Below, piece by piece: positions 9,419-19,069 of a stretch of 64,000 bases of DNA (positions are counted from its first letter, which is position 1; each line of letters begins with the position of its first letter). Under the pieces are notes generated by a model. The model was given only the letters and a program-made list of their open reading frames with translations, did no database searches and was not told the origin of the DNA. The stretch is taken from contig NZ_AP031500.1 of NCBI RefSeq assembly GCF_042847215.1, positions 2,480,001 to 2,544,000 of the forward strand, in the 5' to 3' direction. The translations under genes and the position numbers were made by a program. The stretch comes from Gilvimarinus japonicus (GTDB lineage Bacteria; Pseudomonadota; Gammaproteobacteria; Pseudomonadales; Cellvibrionaceae).

Positions 9419-9622
9419 TCAGTAATCCCGCGGTGCTTTATCGTCGCATTTTTTACAGTTTAAACAGTGCCCCAACATCGCCGCGCGGCCCATCTCGGTA
9501 GTAACCCAATAACGCACAACCCAGGGCGGATTGTGGCGTACATGCTGATAATGGCCGCATTCAAGTCGAGCCACCCAGTGGCCCTCACTATCGAGCTGGA
9601 ACCCCACCATTGGTTGTTGCAC
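9419..9622 (-). CDS. DUF3565 family small protein
   Basis: A 67-residue protein with the conserved pattern of DUF3565: MVGFQLDSEGHWVARLECGH, QHVRHNPPW, RYWV and LNCKKCDDKAPRD. The CxH and CxxC pairs suggest metal binding. It starts with GTG, which follows a GAGA ribosome site, 12 bp after the SufT-fusion stop codon, so the two are probably one operon. The function of the family is unknown. Confidence 0.85.
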   Translation of the reverse strand: MQQPMVGFQLDSEGHWVARLECGHYQHVRHNPPWVVRYWVTTEMGRAAMLGHCLNCKKCDDKAPRDY

Positions 9623-9634
9623 AGCGGTCTCGAC

Positions 9635-10477
9635 TTAAAAGAACATGCCAGTTTCAAGCTGGGCTTCTTCGCTCATCATCGTGCGATCCCATGGCGGCTC
9701 AAACACCAGCTCCACATGACTCGAGGTTACGTAGGGGACCTCTTCTAAACGACGCTTCACATCGGCCACCAGCACATCGCCCATACCACAGCCGGGCGCC
9801 GTTAGGGTCATCACCACAGCAACTCGTTGCGCGGCTTGGTCGATCGTCATTTTATACACCAGCCCTAGGCTCACCACGTTAACGGGGATCTCGGGGTCGT
9901 ACACCATACCGAGCGCTTCCCACACATGGTCTTCATCAATTTGGCCGTCTTCTCGGGCCTCAAACTCCAGCGCGTTGGTGCTAAGGCCAATAGCGTCGGC
10001 GTCTTTGCCATCAATGCGAATTAAGTTGCCGTGGTACAACAGTGTATAACTGGCACCCAGCGCTTGGGTAATAATCGCCTCAGCGCCTTTCGGGACCATT
10101 AAATCATCACCGGCTGGGACAACTTTAACCAAACACTCGCGCTCAAACTCTACCTCGCGCCCCTGTGCGTTAAAGGGCTTTTTGGCGTTGGGGGCGCGCA
10201 TAACCAACTGATTGCGGCCGCCAATCTCGTTAAGGTCAATATCCAGCCCCTCAAGGTAAGGCAAACTCGGTTTGTCTAGGCGCAGCGTTAAATCGCCCGC
10301 TTGCACGGTCACGTCCGTCTCGACCTCTTCGCCGGGCCGGCAATAGGCCAAACAGGTTTCGGCGCGCGCCGTTCCCGGCTGATCGACAAACACGCGTACC
10401 GCCTCTACGCCGCGGCCATACAGTAAATCAACCAGATAATCTCGGGCGGAGTCAGAGATTTGAAGCTTGGGCTGCAT
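9635..10477 (-). CDS. sufT: NfuA-N-terminal domain fused to SufT (Fe-S maturation)
   Basis: A 280-residue protein. I took the start at 10477 (MQPKLQISDSARDYL), which follows CAGGATG; the longer reading begins in sequence that looks non-coding. Residues 1-100 match the degenerate A-type domain of NfuA: RVFVDQPGTARAETCLAYC, then PYLEGLDIDLNE and QLVMRAPNAK. The Nfu CxxC domain that normally follows is absent. Instead comes the long-form SufT region (VPKGAEAIITQALGASYTL, GNLIRIDGKDADAIGL), then the DUF59/MIP18 domain (DPEIPVNVVSLGLVY, TLTAPGCGMGDVL, VELVFEPPWDRTMM). SufT helps mature Fe-S proteins. The NfuA N-domain directs cluster delivery to clients, so the fusion may be a targeted SufT. The proposed role is inference; the two domain matches are seen directly. 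Confidence 0.85.
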   Translation of the reverse strand: MQPKLQISDSARDYLVDLLYGRGVEAVRVFVDQPGTARAETCLAYCRPGEEVETDVTVQAGDLTLRLDKPSLPYLEGLDIDLNEIGGRNQLVMRAPNAKKPFNAQGREVEFERECLVKVVPAGDDLMVPKGAEAIITQALGASYTLLYHGNLIRIDGKDADAIGLSTNALEFEAREDGQIDEDHVWEALGMVYDPEIPVNVVSLGLVYKMTIDQAAQRVAVVMTLTAPGCGMGDVLVADVKRRLEEVPYVTSSHVELVFEPPWDRTMMSEEAQLETGMFF

Positions 10478-10925
10478 AAATGCATCCTGAATAGAATAGG
10501 TGTGGACGAGAAAAACGCCATTATACCACCGCTCGGCGCGACACAAAATACCCGACTAAAACAGTCAACTATATGCGTCCTATCAGGAACATCAGCTACA
10601 GCATTGACTTTAAAGGCGGTTAAGGTAATCTCAGCAGTATCGCTGCAACGCCATTAATCGCCACTATGCACATCATCCTACAGTTTCTTATGTGGAGGCT
10701 CACGCCCCTCTTCCCCCTATAAGGGTGCTTTCTTTAGCACTCCGAACTTCGTCGCTCTAAAAATACCGGCAGAACTGTACCCGCAGCACGCCCGCATATC
10801 AGCTAGAGCTATTCGCAATACCACAAACCGCCCCACCCGGCCTAACCCGCTATACACGGCACAACCGTGGGGGCTGTAAGGGCAATACTTTATCACCGCT
10901 TAATCGCTTACATCAGGAGGCTCCC
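10478..10925. other. Intergenic between divergent sufT fusion and rnk
   Basis: About 450 bp carrying the promoters of two divergent genes. I see only a small hairpin, GTGCT/AGCAC, near 10725-10740. No gene or known RNA is recognisable. Confidence 0.4.
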
Positions 10926-11315
10926 ATGGGCGCTAAACCCAAAATTACGCTAACCCGTAGTATCTACAATCGGTTATCCGCATTGATCGACTCAGTGCCA
11001 GAAGACCCCATTACCGAACAACTGCTCGACGAGCTGGAGCGCGCCAAAATCGTGTCGCCGCAAAAGCTGCCCGACAATGTCGTCACTATGAATTCCACCG
11101 TTACCTTTATGGTTGAATCGACGCAAAAAACCTTTACCTATCAACTTGTGTACCCATCTGAGCTGGACAATAGCGAACAAAAGTTGTCGATTTTAAGCCC
11201 GGTGGGCAGTGCCCTGATCGGCTTGCAAGAAGGGGCTCAGATTGCCTGGCCAATATCCACCAGTAAAAATACGGTGGTACACGTCAATAAAGTGGCCCCG
11301 CCGGCGCAGGCTTAG
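10926..11315 (+). CDS. rnk: Rnk family nucleoside diphosphate kinase regulator
   Basis: A 129-residue protein with a strong CAGGAGG ribosome site. It has a short helical N-terminus (LTRSIYNRLSALI, LLDELERAKIVSP) and a GreA/GreB-like C-terminal fold with the family signatures VVTMNSTVTF, YQLVYPSELD and LSILSPVGSALIGLQEG. Rnk binds RNA polymerase in the secondary channel and affects nucleoside diphosphate kinase levels. It precedes metY by 60 bp on the same strand, but a shared transcript is uncertain. Confidence 0.92.
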   Translation: MGAKPKITLTRSIYNRLSALIDSVPEDPITEQLLDELERAKIVSPQKLPDNVVTMNSTVTFMVESTQKTFTYQLVYPSELDNSEQKLSILSPVGSALIGLQEGAQIAWPISTSKNTVVHVNKVAPPAQA

Positions 11316-11375
11316 CGGCAGCTAATATGTGCTACATTCACGTCAGCCTTACATAAACTCGCAACGGAGACGACC

Positions 11376-12650
11376 ATGAAACTGGAATCCCTGGCACTAC
11401 ACTGCGGCTATGAATCGGAGCCCACCACGAAGGCGGCAACGACGCCGATTTATCAAACCACGTCTTATACCTTTGACGACACCCAGCATGGTGCGGACCT
11501 GTTTGACTTAAAAGTGGCAGGCAATATTTACACCCGCATTATGAACCCGACTAACGCCGTATTAGAGGCACGCGTAGCCGCCATGGAAGGCGGTATTGGC
11601 GGGTTGGCGGTAGCGTCCGGCATGGCCGCTATTACCTACGCGATCCAATGCATAGCCGGCACCGGCGATAACATCGTGAGCACCAGCCAACTCTACGGCG
11701 GCACCTACAACCTATTTGCCCACAGCTTTCCGCGCCAGGGCATTGAGGTACGTATGGCCTCTTTCGACGACTACGACAAGCTTGAGAGTTTAATCGACGA
11801 CAACACCAAAGCACTGTTTTGCGAATCTATTGGCAACCCGGCGGGCAATATTGTCGATGTAGAAAAACTCGCCACCATCGCCCACAAGCACGGCGTTGTG
11901 CTTATTGTCGATAACACCGTGGCCACACCATTTTTATGCAAGCCTTTTGAGTACGGTGCCGACATTGTTGTGCACTCGCTCACCAAATACATTGGTGGCC
12001 ACGGCACCACCGTGGGCGGCATGATTGTCGACTCGGGAAAATTTGACTGGGTCGCCAATAAAGCGCGCTATCCTATGCTCAACGAGCCCGACCCGTCTTA
12101 CCACAACGTGATCTACACTGAGGCGCTGGGCGAGGCTGCCTACATCGGCCGCTGCCGCGTGGTGCCACTGCGCAATACCGGCTCTGCACTCGCGCCCCAC
12201 AGCGCGTTTTTAATTATGCAGGGGCTTGAGACTTTAGGCATCCGCATGGAGCGCCACTGCGAAAACGCATTAGCCGTGGCCAAACACCTACAAGCGCACC
12301 CCAAAGTTACCTGGGTAAAATACGCCGCCCTGCCCGACAGCCCTTATCAAGGGCTATGCAAAAAAATCACCGGCGGTCATGCCTCGGGGATTTTAAGTTT
12401 TGGCGTACAAGGCGGTAAGGCGGCCGGCGCGCAGTTTATCGATGCCCTGCGAATGATCTTGCGTTTAGTTAACATCGGCGATGCTAAATCACTCGCCTGC
12501 CACCCCGCCACCACGACCCACCGCCAACTGAACGAAGATGAATTAAAGTCAGCCGGTGTCTCGGAAGATTTAATACGATTATCGGTAGGTATTGAGCATA
12601 TAGATGATATTTTGGCGGATATAGATCAAGCGCTGGATAAAGTTGGATAG
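11376..12650 (+). CDS. metY: O-acetylhomoserine sulfhydrylase
   Basis: A 424-residue PLP enzyme of the Cys/Met metabolism family. It makes homocysteine from O-acetylhomoserine and sulfide in methionine synthesis. Visible marks are SRxxNPT-type TRIMNPTNAVLEARVAAMEGG, the SGMAAI cofactor loop, LYGGTYNLF and the PLP lysine Lys204 in VVHSLTKYIGGHG. The length and the ending RLSVGIEHIDDILADIDQAL are typical of MetY. The start follows GGAGACGACC. I see no SAM or SAH riboswitch in the 60 bp upstream. A hairpin terminator follows. Confidence 0.93.
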   Translation: MKLESLALHCGYESEPTTKAATTPIYQTTSYTFDDTQHGADLFDLKVAGNIYTRIMNPTNAVLEARVAAMEGGIGGLAVASGMAAITYAIQCIAGTGDNIVSTSQLYGGTYNLFAHSFPRQGIEVRMASFDDYDKLESLIDDNTKALFCESIGNPAGNIVDVEKLATIAHKHGVVLIVDNTVATPFLCKPFEYGADIVVHSLTKYIGGHGTTVGGMIVDSGKFDWVANKARYPMLNEPDPSYHNVIYTEALGEAAYIGRCRVVPLRNTGSALAPHSAFLIMQGLETLGIRMERHCENALAVAKHLQAHPKVTWVKYAALPDSPYQGLCKKITGGHASGILSFGVQGGKAAGAQFIDALRMILRLVNIGDAKSLACHPATTTHRQLNEDELKSAGVSEDLIRLSVGIEHIDDILADIDQALDKVG

Positions 12651-12666
12651 ATTAAAGCAAGAATAT

Positions 12667-12693
12667 TAAAGCCGGCCCTGCGGGGCCGCTTTA
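12667..12693. terminator. Shared terminator between convergent metY and DUF454 genes
   Basis: A GC-rich hairpin (GGCCC TGCG GGGCC within AAAGCC...GCTTT) lies between the metY stop codon and the end of the convergent gene, with short A and T runs on either side, so it can serve both strands. Confidence 0.7.
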
Positions 12694-13089
12694 TTGCTCG
12701 TGATAGTTACTGTTGCCCGCGGTATCACTAGGGCCGTTCGGTCGCGTACAAAGCCATATCAGCACACCACCCATTGTTAATATCAGCAACCACTTTACCC
12801 ACAACAATATACTCGACTGGCCAATCAACACGGCGCTAATAGTCATGGTTAGTGCCGCCGCAACCTTAGCCCGCCGAGGTATTGCACGGTGACGCTGCCA
12901 GTGCTGAATAGCTGGCCCAAATCGAGGGTGAGTAACCAGCCACTGATTAAGTGCCGGCCATCCATGACTAGATGCCCATGCCCCCAGCAGTAAAAACACC
13001 GTGGTTGGCAAGCCCGGCACCACAGCGCCGATTAACCCCAAACCGACAAATAACACAGCGAGGATACGCCACGCTAAACGATTCAACAC
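12691..13089 (-). CDS. DUF454 (YbaN-type) inner-membrane protein
   Basis: A 132-residue integral membrane protein with a GTG start. It opens with the DUF454 signature (LAWRILAVLFVGLGLIGAVV, PGLPTTVFLLLGAWASS), followed by HPRFGPAIQHWQRHRAIPRRAKV and two further transmembrane segments. It resembles E. coli YbaN. Its function is unknown. It is probably monocistronic, since 170 bp separate it from the HD-GYP gene. Confidence 0.87.
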   Translation of the reverse strand: MLNRLAWRILAVLFVGLGLIGAVVPGLPTTVFLLLGAWASSHGWPALNQWLVTHPRFGPAIQHWQRHRAIPRRAKVAAALTMTISAVLIGQSSILLWVKWLLILTMGGVLIWLCTRPNGPSDTAGNSNYHEQ

Positions 13090-13259
13090 AATACAACCTT
13101 ACGCAAAACGTGCCACCACAGATTTACCATATCATTAACTCTGTTTGGCTGTGGCGACCCAGCGCCGTTTATGAGCAGCAAACGATTTTTACCTTTAGGT
13201 TGAACGGGCATTGCGCGATTGTACCGGCAACGCAGCGTCATTGTCCGGGCTGTCACCCG

Positions 13260-14240
13260 CTAACGACTGTAGTTTTGTTTAATGTCGAGTATCTCACTTT
13301 TGATTGACAAAAATAACTCGGCCAATGCCGGATCAAAATGACATCCGCTTTGCTCTTTAATCAATGCGAAGGCCTCGGCCTCAGTCCATGCCTCTTTGTA
13401 TGGACGCTTAGAGGTCAGCGCGTCAAACACATCGGCAATGGCGACGATACGCGCCTCTAGCGATATCGCCTCTCCCACCAGCCCATTGGGATAACCGGTT
13501 CCATCCCACTTTTCGTGGTGCTCCATGGCCAACACCCGAGCCAGCTGAATCAACGGCGAGTCAGAGTCTTCAAGAATCTTGGCGCCAATCGTGGTGTGTT
13601 CGCGCATCGATGCAAACTCTTCGGTACTTAAGCGTCCAGGTTTGAGCAAAATGGCATCGGGAATACCAATTTTGCCAATATCGTGCATGGGTGCAGCTTG
13701 TCGAATAAGCTCGGCATACTCCTCGCTAATGCCATAGGCCAGCGCTAAACGCTTACTGTAAAGACTCATACGAATAATGTGCTCGCCGGTATCCGTGTCT
13801 TTGTACTCGGCGGCCGCACCAAGGCGCTGCACCAAATCGATATGCGCTTTTTTAAGCTGTTTTGCCTGCACCAGCGATAAGTGCGTTTTCACCCGTGCCC
13901 GTACCAATGCTGGGGTAATAGGCTTGGTAATATAATCCACCGCACCGACCGAAAAGCCATTGTACTCATCGTCGTCATCATTCAGTGCGGTAACAAAGAT
14001 AACCGGAATATGCTGCGTTGCAGCATCCGCCTTTAATGCCCGACAAACGTCGATACCACTCATACCAGGCATCATGACGTCCAATAAAATTAAGTTGGGC
14101 GGATTCTGCTGAATCACCTCAAGCGCCGCTTGGCCTGACTTTGCAAACGCCAAACGGTACTCATCCGCCAACACCGTTTGTATCACTTTTAGGTTGGTCG
14201 ACTCATCGTCAACAACCAGTATTCTAGGCTTTTCAATCAT
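13260..14240 (-). CDS. Response regulator with HD-GYP c-di-GMP phosphodiesterase domain
   Basis: A 326-residue two-domain regulator. The receiver domain (about 1-120) has the acidic pair DD at 11-12 and phospho-acceptor Asp54 in LILLDVMMPGMSG. The HD-GYP domain (about 145-326) keeps HDIGKIGIPD, the HH before EKWDGTGYPNG and the later metal ligands, so it should hydrolyse cyclic di-GMP. The start overlaps the stop codon of the upstream MHYT hybrid kinase by four bases (ATGA), so the two are co-translated and this is very likely the kinase's output partner. Confidence 0.92.
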   Translation of the reverse strand: MIEKPRILVVDDESTNLKVIQTVLADEYRLAFAKSGQAALEVIQQNPPNLILLDVMMPGMSGIDVCRALKADAATQHIPVIFVTALNDDDDEYNGFSVGAVDYITKPITPALVRARVKTHLSLVQAKQLKKAHIDLVQRLGAAAEYKDTDTGEHIIRMSLYSKRLALAYGISEEYAELIRQAAPMHDIGKIGIPDAILLKPGRLSTEEFASMREHTTIGAKILEDSDSPLIQLARVLAMEHHEKWDGTGYPNGLVGEAISLEARIVAIADVFDALTSKRPYKEAWTEAEAFALIKEQSGCHFDPALAELFLSIKSEILDIKQNYSR

Positions 14241-17200
14241 AACTTGCCCTGCTCAGAGTCAGCTGACGAGCGCGATAACTGATCTAATATTGAGGTAATA
14301 ATAGATACCGCCTGTTCAAACTCAAAATCATCAAAAGCGGTAACCAACTGCTCGACCTTAGACGCCAGTTTATCGTCGCTCTGCTGCTGTAAAACGCTCA
14401 GCAACTCAGCATCTGTTTCGGCCTGTTGCGCTAAAACAAAAAGATTTTGGCAAATGGCTTTTGTGTCATCCATGGTTAGGCGCTTTTGCGACTGCTCCGT
14501 CGCCATATCGCTATCACCCACACTCGCGTTATCGACTGTTTGCGCGATGTCAGCCAGACTAGCATCCAGACACTGAGCGTACGTCTGATACTGGTCAGCA
14601 GAGGTTGCTTGCTCCATTAATTGCAGCAGGCGCGCCAGCTGCACCAACCCAAGGTTTCCAGCCGCGCCTTTCAGGGTATGCAACCGTGTAGCGTTGTCTT
14701 CTGTTTGATAGGTCTCTAAGCGCGCGATGAGTGCCCATGAGTCTTTATGTTTAGCAATAAACTCATTAATCTCATGGCATTGTCGCTCGCGGCTTCCCCA
14801 TAATAACTCACCGTGTTCAAAGTCCACCTGAGCGCCCAAAGCGGGCGCGGTCGCACCACTCGGCTCGCGCGTAGAGATACCTAACGCAGCGGCCATTTCA
14901 CCATATAACTGCGACGGATTGATCGGTTTGTTGGCAAAGCCGTCCATACCCGCGTTATACGCTGTGGCTCGGTCTTGCTGCAAAACACTGGCGGTTAGCG
15001 CAACTATAGGGGTTCGCCCACGCTTTTTATCTTGCTCGTACTGTCTGATTTTTTCGGTCGCACAAATACCATCACACTCTGGCATATGCACATCCATTAG
15101 CACGATATCAAACTCGTTGGCGCGAAACCGATCGAACGCCTCTAAACCATTACTGGCCGACACCACTCGATGTCCCTGCCTCGACAACAGAAGAAACAGC
15201 AGCTCGATATTGGTTTCGATATCATCCACCACCAAAATATTTAACGGCGGTAAATCGACATCGGTGTCTCGGGTATCGCGCTTTAGCTTAGTCTCTTCGC
15301 CCACCTCCAGTGGTAGACTAAAATAAAAGCGACTGCCTTTATTTTCTTCGCTCTCTAAACCAATATGCCCACCCATTAGCTCAACCAGTTGTTTGCTAAT
15401 AGTGGTACCTAAACCCGTACCGCCAAAACGCCGCGTAGTCGTACTATCGGCTTGCTCAAAGGCCTGAAAAATAGACTCGACTCGCTCAGCCGCAATACCA
15501 ATACCGGTATCAATAACCTCAAAGAGCACCTCGTGACTGCCTGATGGCGTCACCCGCGCAGTGACCGATCCGGTATCGGTAAACTTAACCGCATTACCCA
15601 CTAAATTATTCAATATTTGCCGTATTCGGTTGCTGTCGCCCACATACACAGGCGACAAACCTTCGGCTAATGCTAGATTAATGACGATATCTTTTTGTTT
15701 GGCGAGCAACCAGAAAGAGGAAATAACCTCATCTAACAAAGACGACAAAGAAAAGTGCTCCCGCGCTATATCGACTTTACCTTTTTCAAGCTTCGCGGAG
15801 TCTAAAATATCGTTCAGTAAATACATCAAAGAGCGCGCGGAAGCATTAATCGTACTCAGCTGTTTTCTTTGCTCCGCGACTAACTCGGACTCCAGCATTA
15901 CCTCACTAAAGCCGATAATCGAGTTCATCGGCGTGCGAATCTCATGGCTCATATTGGCCAAAAACGACTGCTTTGCCTGAGCGGCGTGCTCAGCCTGCTG
16001 CTTAGCGGCTTTTAATTGATCTTCGTAAGCATGCCGCTCCGTAATATCAATTAACACCCCGTCAATCCACTGCGCCTCACCGTCATCGTTAAAGTGATAA
16101 CTACCCTGATCCAAGACCCATCGGATATCGCCCGAGCGGTGGCGTATGCGATACTCAAGCGAGTACGCTTGGCGGTCTACCAATGCTTTATTTACCGAGG
16201 TTTCAATACGGGGTAGGTCTTCCTCAACGATAAGGTCACCCATGTCAATATCACGGGCCATAAACGTACTGAGATCATAACCCGTAAGTCCCTGAATACT
16301 GGGACTGGCAAAAATCATGCTCCAGCTGGCATTAATCTCGCAACGAAACGCCACCCCAGGCATATTGTGAATTAACGAGCGGTACTGGCGCTCTTTTTCT
16401 AGCAGCTCTTGCTGTAGTTTGTGCTGCTCGGTCAAATCCGTTAAAAAAGCCACATACAATCTCTGCCGCAACGACAGCTGTACCTCACCAACCCCTAAGC
16501 GAATGGGGATACTGCGGCCATCTTTGTGCAGCGTATTCACTAGTTGGTTGTGCCCGACAAATCCCGATAAATCGATCGGCGCGCCGGAGATGCGACACAC
16601 GGCCATCGTGTCATCTTCATCGGATGTCAGGCGCAAAGCGCTCTGCCCTTTGAGCTCATCTTCGCTATAGCCAAGTATGGCTTCTGCCGCTTTATTGGCA
16701 CTTAAGATATCGCCGTTTTCACCAATGGTAATAATGCCGTCAACCGCTGTAGACAAAATGGCACTTAAGCGTGACTCCTGCTCGGTTTTTTCGGCCAACA
16801 ATAACTGAAAGCGCAACAGACCATTGAGCACCGCTACCCCTAACGTCAGCACCACTGTGGTACTGGCAACGCTAATGGCGATAAAAGACAAATCGGACTG
16901 CACAATGGCGTTAACCGGGCCGCTCGCGCTGGTATCGATAAACCGAGTGGCGAGCATCCCCATATAGTGCATGCCGGACACCGCGAACCCCAATACCACA
17001 GCGCTAATTAGCCGGCTTTGTCCGCTGCTTAACCGCGGAATCACTCGACCTAAATAAAACCGAGACAACACCGCGATAAACGACAGGCTCACCGCCACCA
17101 CAATCGACAAAGCAAACGTCAGCGGATCATAACGAAGCAATGGCGCCAGCTCCATCGCGGCCATACCGCTGTAATGCATGGTACCAATGCCCGCTCCCAG

Positions 17201-17581
17201 CAGTACCGAGGCGGCCATTAAGTTTTTTAGCGATGCCCGACGACTTAAAAGAAATATTGCATACAAACAAGAGACAAGCGCCGGGAAAAACGACAATAGC
17301 GTGATGGTTGGGTCATACCCTATTTGCCGGCACAACGAAAATGCCAGCATGCCGATAAAGTGCATGCTCCAAATGCCACCCGCCATTATCACTGCCGCCA
17401 TGACTTTGGCGACGTAGCGATACAACTTAATGGGCGTGTGCCTCGCTAAATCCAGCAGGTAAAACGTAAAGTAACCGGCAAAAATCGCGGTACAAATGGA
17501 GAGGCTCACCAACTTATAGTTATACACACCGCTCAGCACTAAGGCAGGATCTTGATTAATAAAGAAAAAATCCGATAGCAT
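14237..17581 (-). CDS. MHYT-PAS-PAS hybrid sensor histidine kinase with receiver and HPt
   Basis: An 1114-residue membrane kinase. The N-terminal seven-helix MHYT sensor (about 1-260) has the repeated MHFIGM, MHYSGM and MHYMGM motifs, proposed to bind copper and sense O2, CO or NO. Two PAS domains follow (about 265-385 and 395-520), then HisKA with the phospho-acceptor in FLANMSHEIRTPMN and an HATPase domain with the glycine-rich FGGTGLGTTISKQL. A receiver (LNILVVDDIETN, DIVLMDVHMPECDG) is followed by a C-terminal HPt domain (RLHTLKGAAGNLG). It is a complete phosphorelay in one chain, feeding the coupled HD-GYP regulator. The signal sensed is not known. Confidence 0.93.
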   Translation of the reverse strand: MLSDFFFINQDPALVLSGVYNYKLVSLSICTAIFAGYFTFYLLDLARHTPIKLYRYVAKVMAAVIMAGGIWSMHFIGMLAFSLCRQIGYDPTITLLSFFPALVSCLYAIFLLSRRASLKNLMAASVLLGAGIGTMHYSGMAAMELAPLLRYDPLTFALSIVVAVSLSFIAVLSRFYLGRVIPRLSSGQSRLISAVVLGFAVSGMHYMGMLATRFIDTSASGPVNAIVQSDLSFIAISVASTTVVLTLGVAVLNGLLRFQLLLAEKTEQESRLSAILSTAVDGIITIGENGDILSANKAAEAILGYSEDELKGQSALRLTSDEDDTMAVCRISGAPIDLSGFVGHNQLVNTLHKDGRSIPIRLGVGEVQLSLRQRLYVAFLTDLTEQHKLQQELLEKERQYRSLIHNMPGVAFRCEINASWSMIFASPSIQGLTGYDLSTFMARDIDMGDLIVEEDLPRIETSVNKALVDRQAYSLEYRIRHRSGDIRWVLDQGSYHFNDDGEAQWIDGVLIDITERHAYEDQLKAAKQQAEHAAQAKQSFLANMSHEIRTPMNSIIGFSEVMLESELVAEQRKQLSTINASARSLMYLLNDILDSAKLEKGKVDIAREHFSLSSLLDEVISSFWLLAKQKDIVINLALAEGLSPVYVGDSNRIRQILNNLVGNAVKFTDTGSVTARVTPSGSHEVLFEVIDTGIGIAAERVESIFQAFEQADSTTTRRFGGTGLGTTISKQLVELMGGHIGLESEENKGSRFYFSLPLEVGEETKLKRDTRDTDVDLPPLNILVVDDIETNIELLFLLLSRQGHRVVSASNGLEAFDRFRANEFDIVLMDVHMPECDGICATEKIRQYEQDKKRGRTPIVALTASVLQQDRATAYNAGMDGFANKPINPSQLYGEMAAALGISTREPSGATAPALGAQVDFEHGELLWGSRERQCHEINEFIAKHKDSWALIARLETYQTEDNATRLHTLKGAAGNLGLVQLARLLQLMEQATSADQYQTYAQCLDASLADIAQTVDNASVGDSDMATEQSQKRLTMDDTKAICQNLFVLAQQAETDAELLSVLQQQSDDKLASKVEQLVTAFDDFEFEQAVSIITSILDQLSRSSADSEQGKL

Positions 17582-17955
17582 TTGCGACCCTCAACAAATC
17601 ATAGGCATGGCCAGGGCGGTATTAAGGTAAAAAATATGTATACCGACACCTCAATATAGATGAAATATGCGCCACCATAAAGTCATAATAGCCAAATAAA
17701 TGCACTCTTTACAGTCGTTACCGCCCACCTATAGCGGGACACCAGCCGCAAAGGCGGACGTCAATGGCGTACTGCTGCCTCTCAGCGCCAAACACGACAG
17801 TGGGTATAACGAACGTGTGTGATAATAAGGTTACGGCTGAAACGGGGATTTCTGAAGATCTGGCAAACCTTGCGGGCGATGGGCGCTACAGGTTGAAACG
17901 GGGGGACAAAGACCGCCAGCGGGGCTAGAGTCTAAGCCGCCACCACGCGATCTGA
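17582..17955. other. Intergenic upstream of the MHYT kinase
   Basis: About 370 bp with no gene. The 10-mer TGAAACGGGG occurs twice (near 17838 and 17894). I see no terminator or RNA in it. Confidence 0.4.
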
Positions 17956-18741
17956 CTACTCGATAAGTTGCACAGCAATACGCTGGGCCGTTGAATAAAC
18001 CATAGGGCCAAATTGGCTGTAAACCGCCACATCCGCAGCGTCGCGGCCGTACCCGACCGTTACATAGCCGCCATTTAGCACCGGTTGCGTCGCATCAAAC
18101 GTATACCAACGTCCGCCCACGTAAGCCTCAAACCACGCGTGTAGATCCATCGGTGTCAGCCCGTATAGATACCCCACGACCAATCGTGCTGGAATACTAA
18201 TACTGCGACACAAGGCAATGCCCAAGTGTGCTAGATCGCGGCAAACGCCCACTTGCCGCTGGTTCACGTCCACGGCCGATAGCGGGATACTGCTGCTGCC
18301 GGGCTCATACCGTATCGACTCGCGCAGCCAAGTCTCAATCGCTGCCACTTGGTCATAGCCCAAATGGCGACCAGCGGTAATCTCGGTGGCCATCTGACAA
18401 AACAGCTCCGACTCGCAGTAACGGCTCGGCAATAAATACCCCAACACCCCATCTGGCAGATACTGCACCTCAACAAACTCCGCCCCTGGCGCGCGGTCTA
18501 CGTAATCCGCCGTTCTGACTTCGGCCACGGTGCTAATCGAGAAATTCCCCGGCGGCGCCACCAGACGCTGACACAAGTTGCCATAAAGGTCGGTAAACTC
18601 GTACACCTCTACGCTGGGCGAAATATTGTATTCCTCTCGCGCAATCCACTGCTGCGCCCCGCTGCGCGGACGCAACATCAAAATAAAAGGCGTAGGCACC
18701 GAAATATCAAAACTTAGTTCACAACTGGCGCGCAACCACAT
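17956..18741 (-). CDS. Bacterial transglutaminase-like cysteine protease family protein
   Basis: A 261-residue cytoplasmic protein. I took MWLRASCELSFDIS at 18741 as start because this is where family similarity begins; it follows CAGGGCCAG. The N-terminal region (PTPFILMLRPRSGAQQW) and the core with Cys (VGVCRDLAHLGIALCR), His (MDLHAWFEAYV) and Asp (WYTFDATQ) form the transglutaminase triad. Family members are predicted peptidases or amide-modifying enzymes, and no substrate is known. It stands alone, divergent from the lipid-kinase gene. Confidence 0.88.
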   Translation of the reverse strand: MWLRASCELSFDISVPTPFILMLRPRSGAQQWIAREEYNISPSVEVYEFTDLYGNLCQRLVAPPGNFSISTVAEVRTADYVDRAPGAEFVEVQYLPDGVLGYLLPSRYCESELFCQMATEITAGRHLGYDQVAAIETWLRESIRYEPGSSSIPLSAVDVNQRQVGVCRDLAHLGIALCRSISIPARLVVGYLYGLTPMDLHAWFEAYVGGRWYTFDATQPVLNGGYVTVGYGRDAADVAVYSQFGPMVYSTAQRIAVQLIE

Positions 18742-19069
18742 GAGCTGGCCCTGTAGAAAATGAGCGAGAATGGAAAAACCTATGCGCACCAGCATACCGC
18801 TTTTTATCACAGAATGTTAGCAGTCCCCCGCTGTCAACACCCTACAGGAATCTTCGAACAAACCCCGCTATAGTTCACAGGCGATGGTTAGTACCGTTGC
18901 TAACCCGGCGGTGCCACGCTTAAACACAATGAAGACATTGTGATTTTCAAACATCGCAGGCACTATTTAATTCGTGGGGCAGACTCTCACGGGCAGCCCC
19001 ATCGCACTGCACAAGCATTGGCTCTGCAACACCCTTTTGCGGCCCCAAACGACTTGGTAAGGACACAGC
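18742..19069. other. Intergenic between divergent genes
   Basis: About 330 bp with two short hairpins: GGTTAG/CTAACC at 18886-18905 and CACAATG AAGA CATTGTG at 18925-18942. These could be operator sites for the lipid-kinase gene. No gene is visible. Confidence 0.4.

Noticed and set aside
11316..11375. SAM or SAH riboswitch before metY
   Set aside because: Only 60 bp separate rnk and metY, too short, and no conserved helices are visible.
17837..17903. Two TGAAACGGGG copies, considered as CRISPR-like
   Set aside because: Only two short copies with no regular spacer, no longer repeat and no cas genes.
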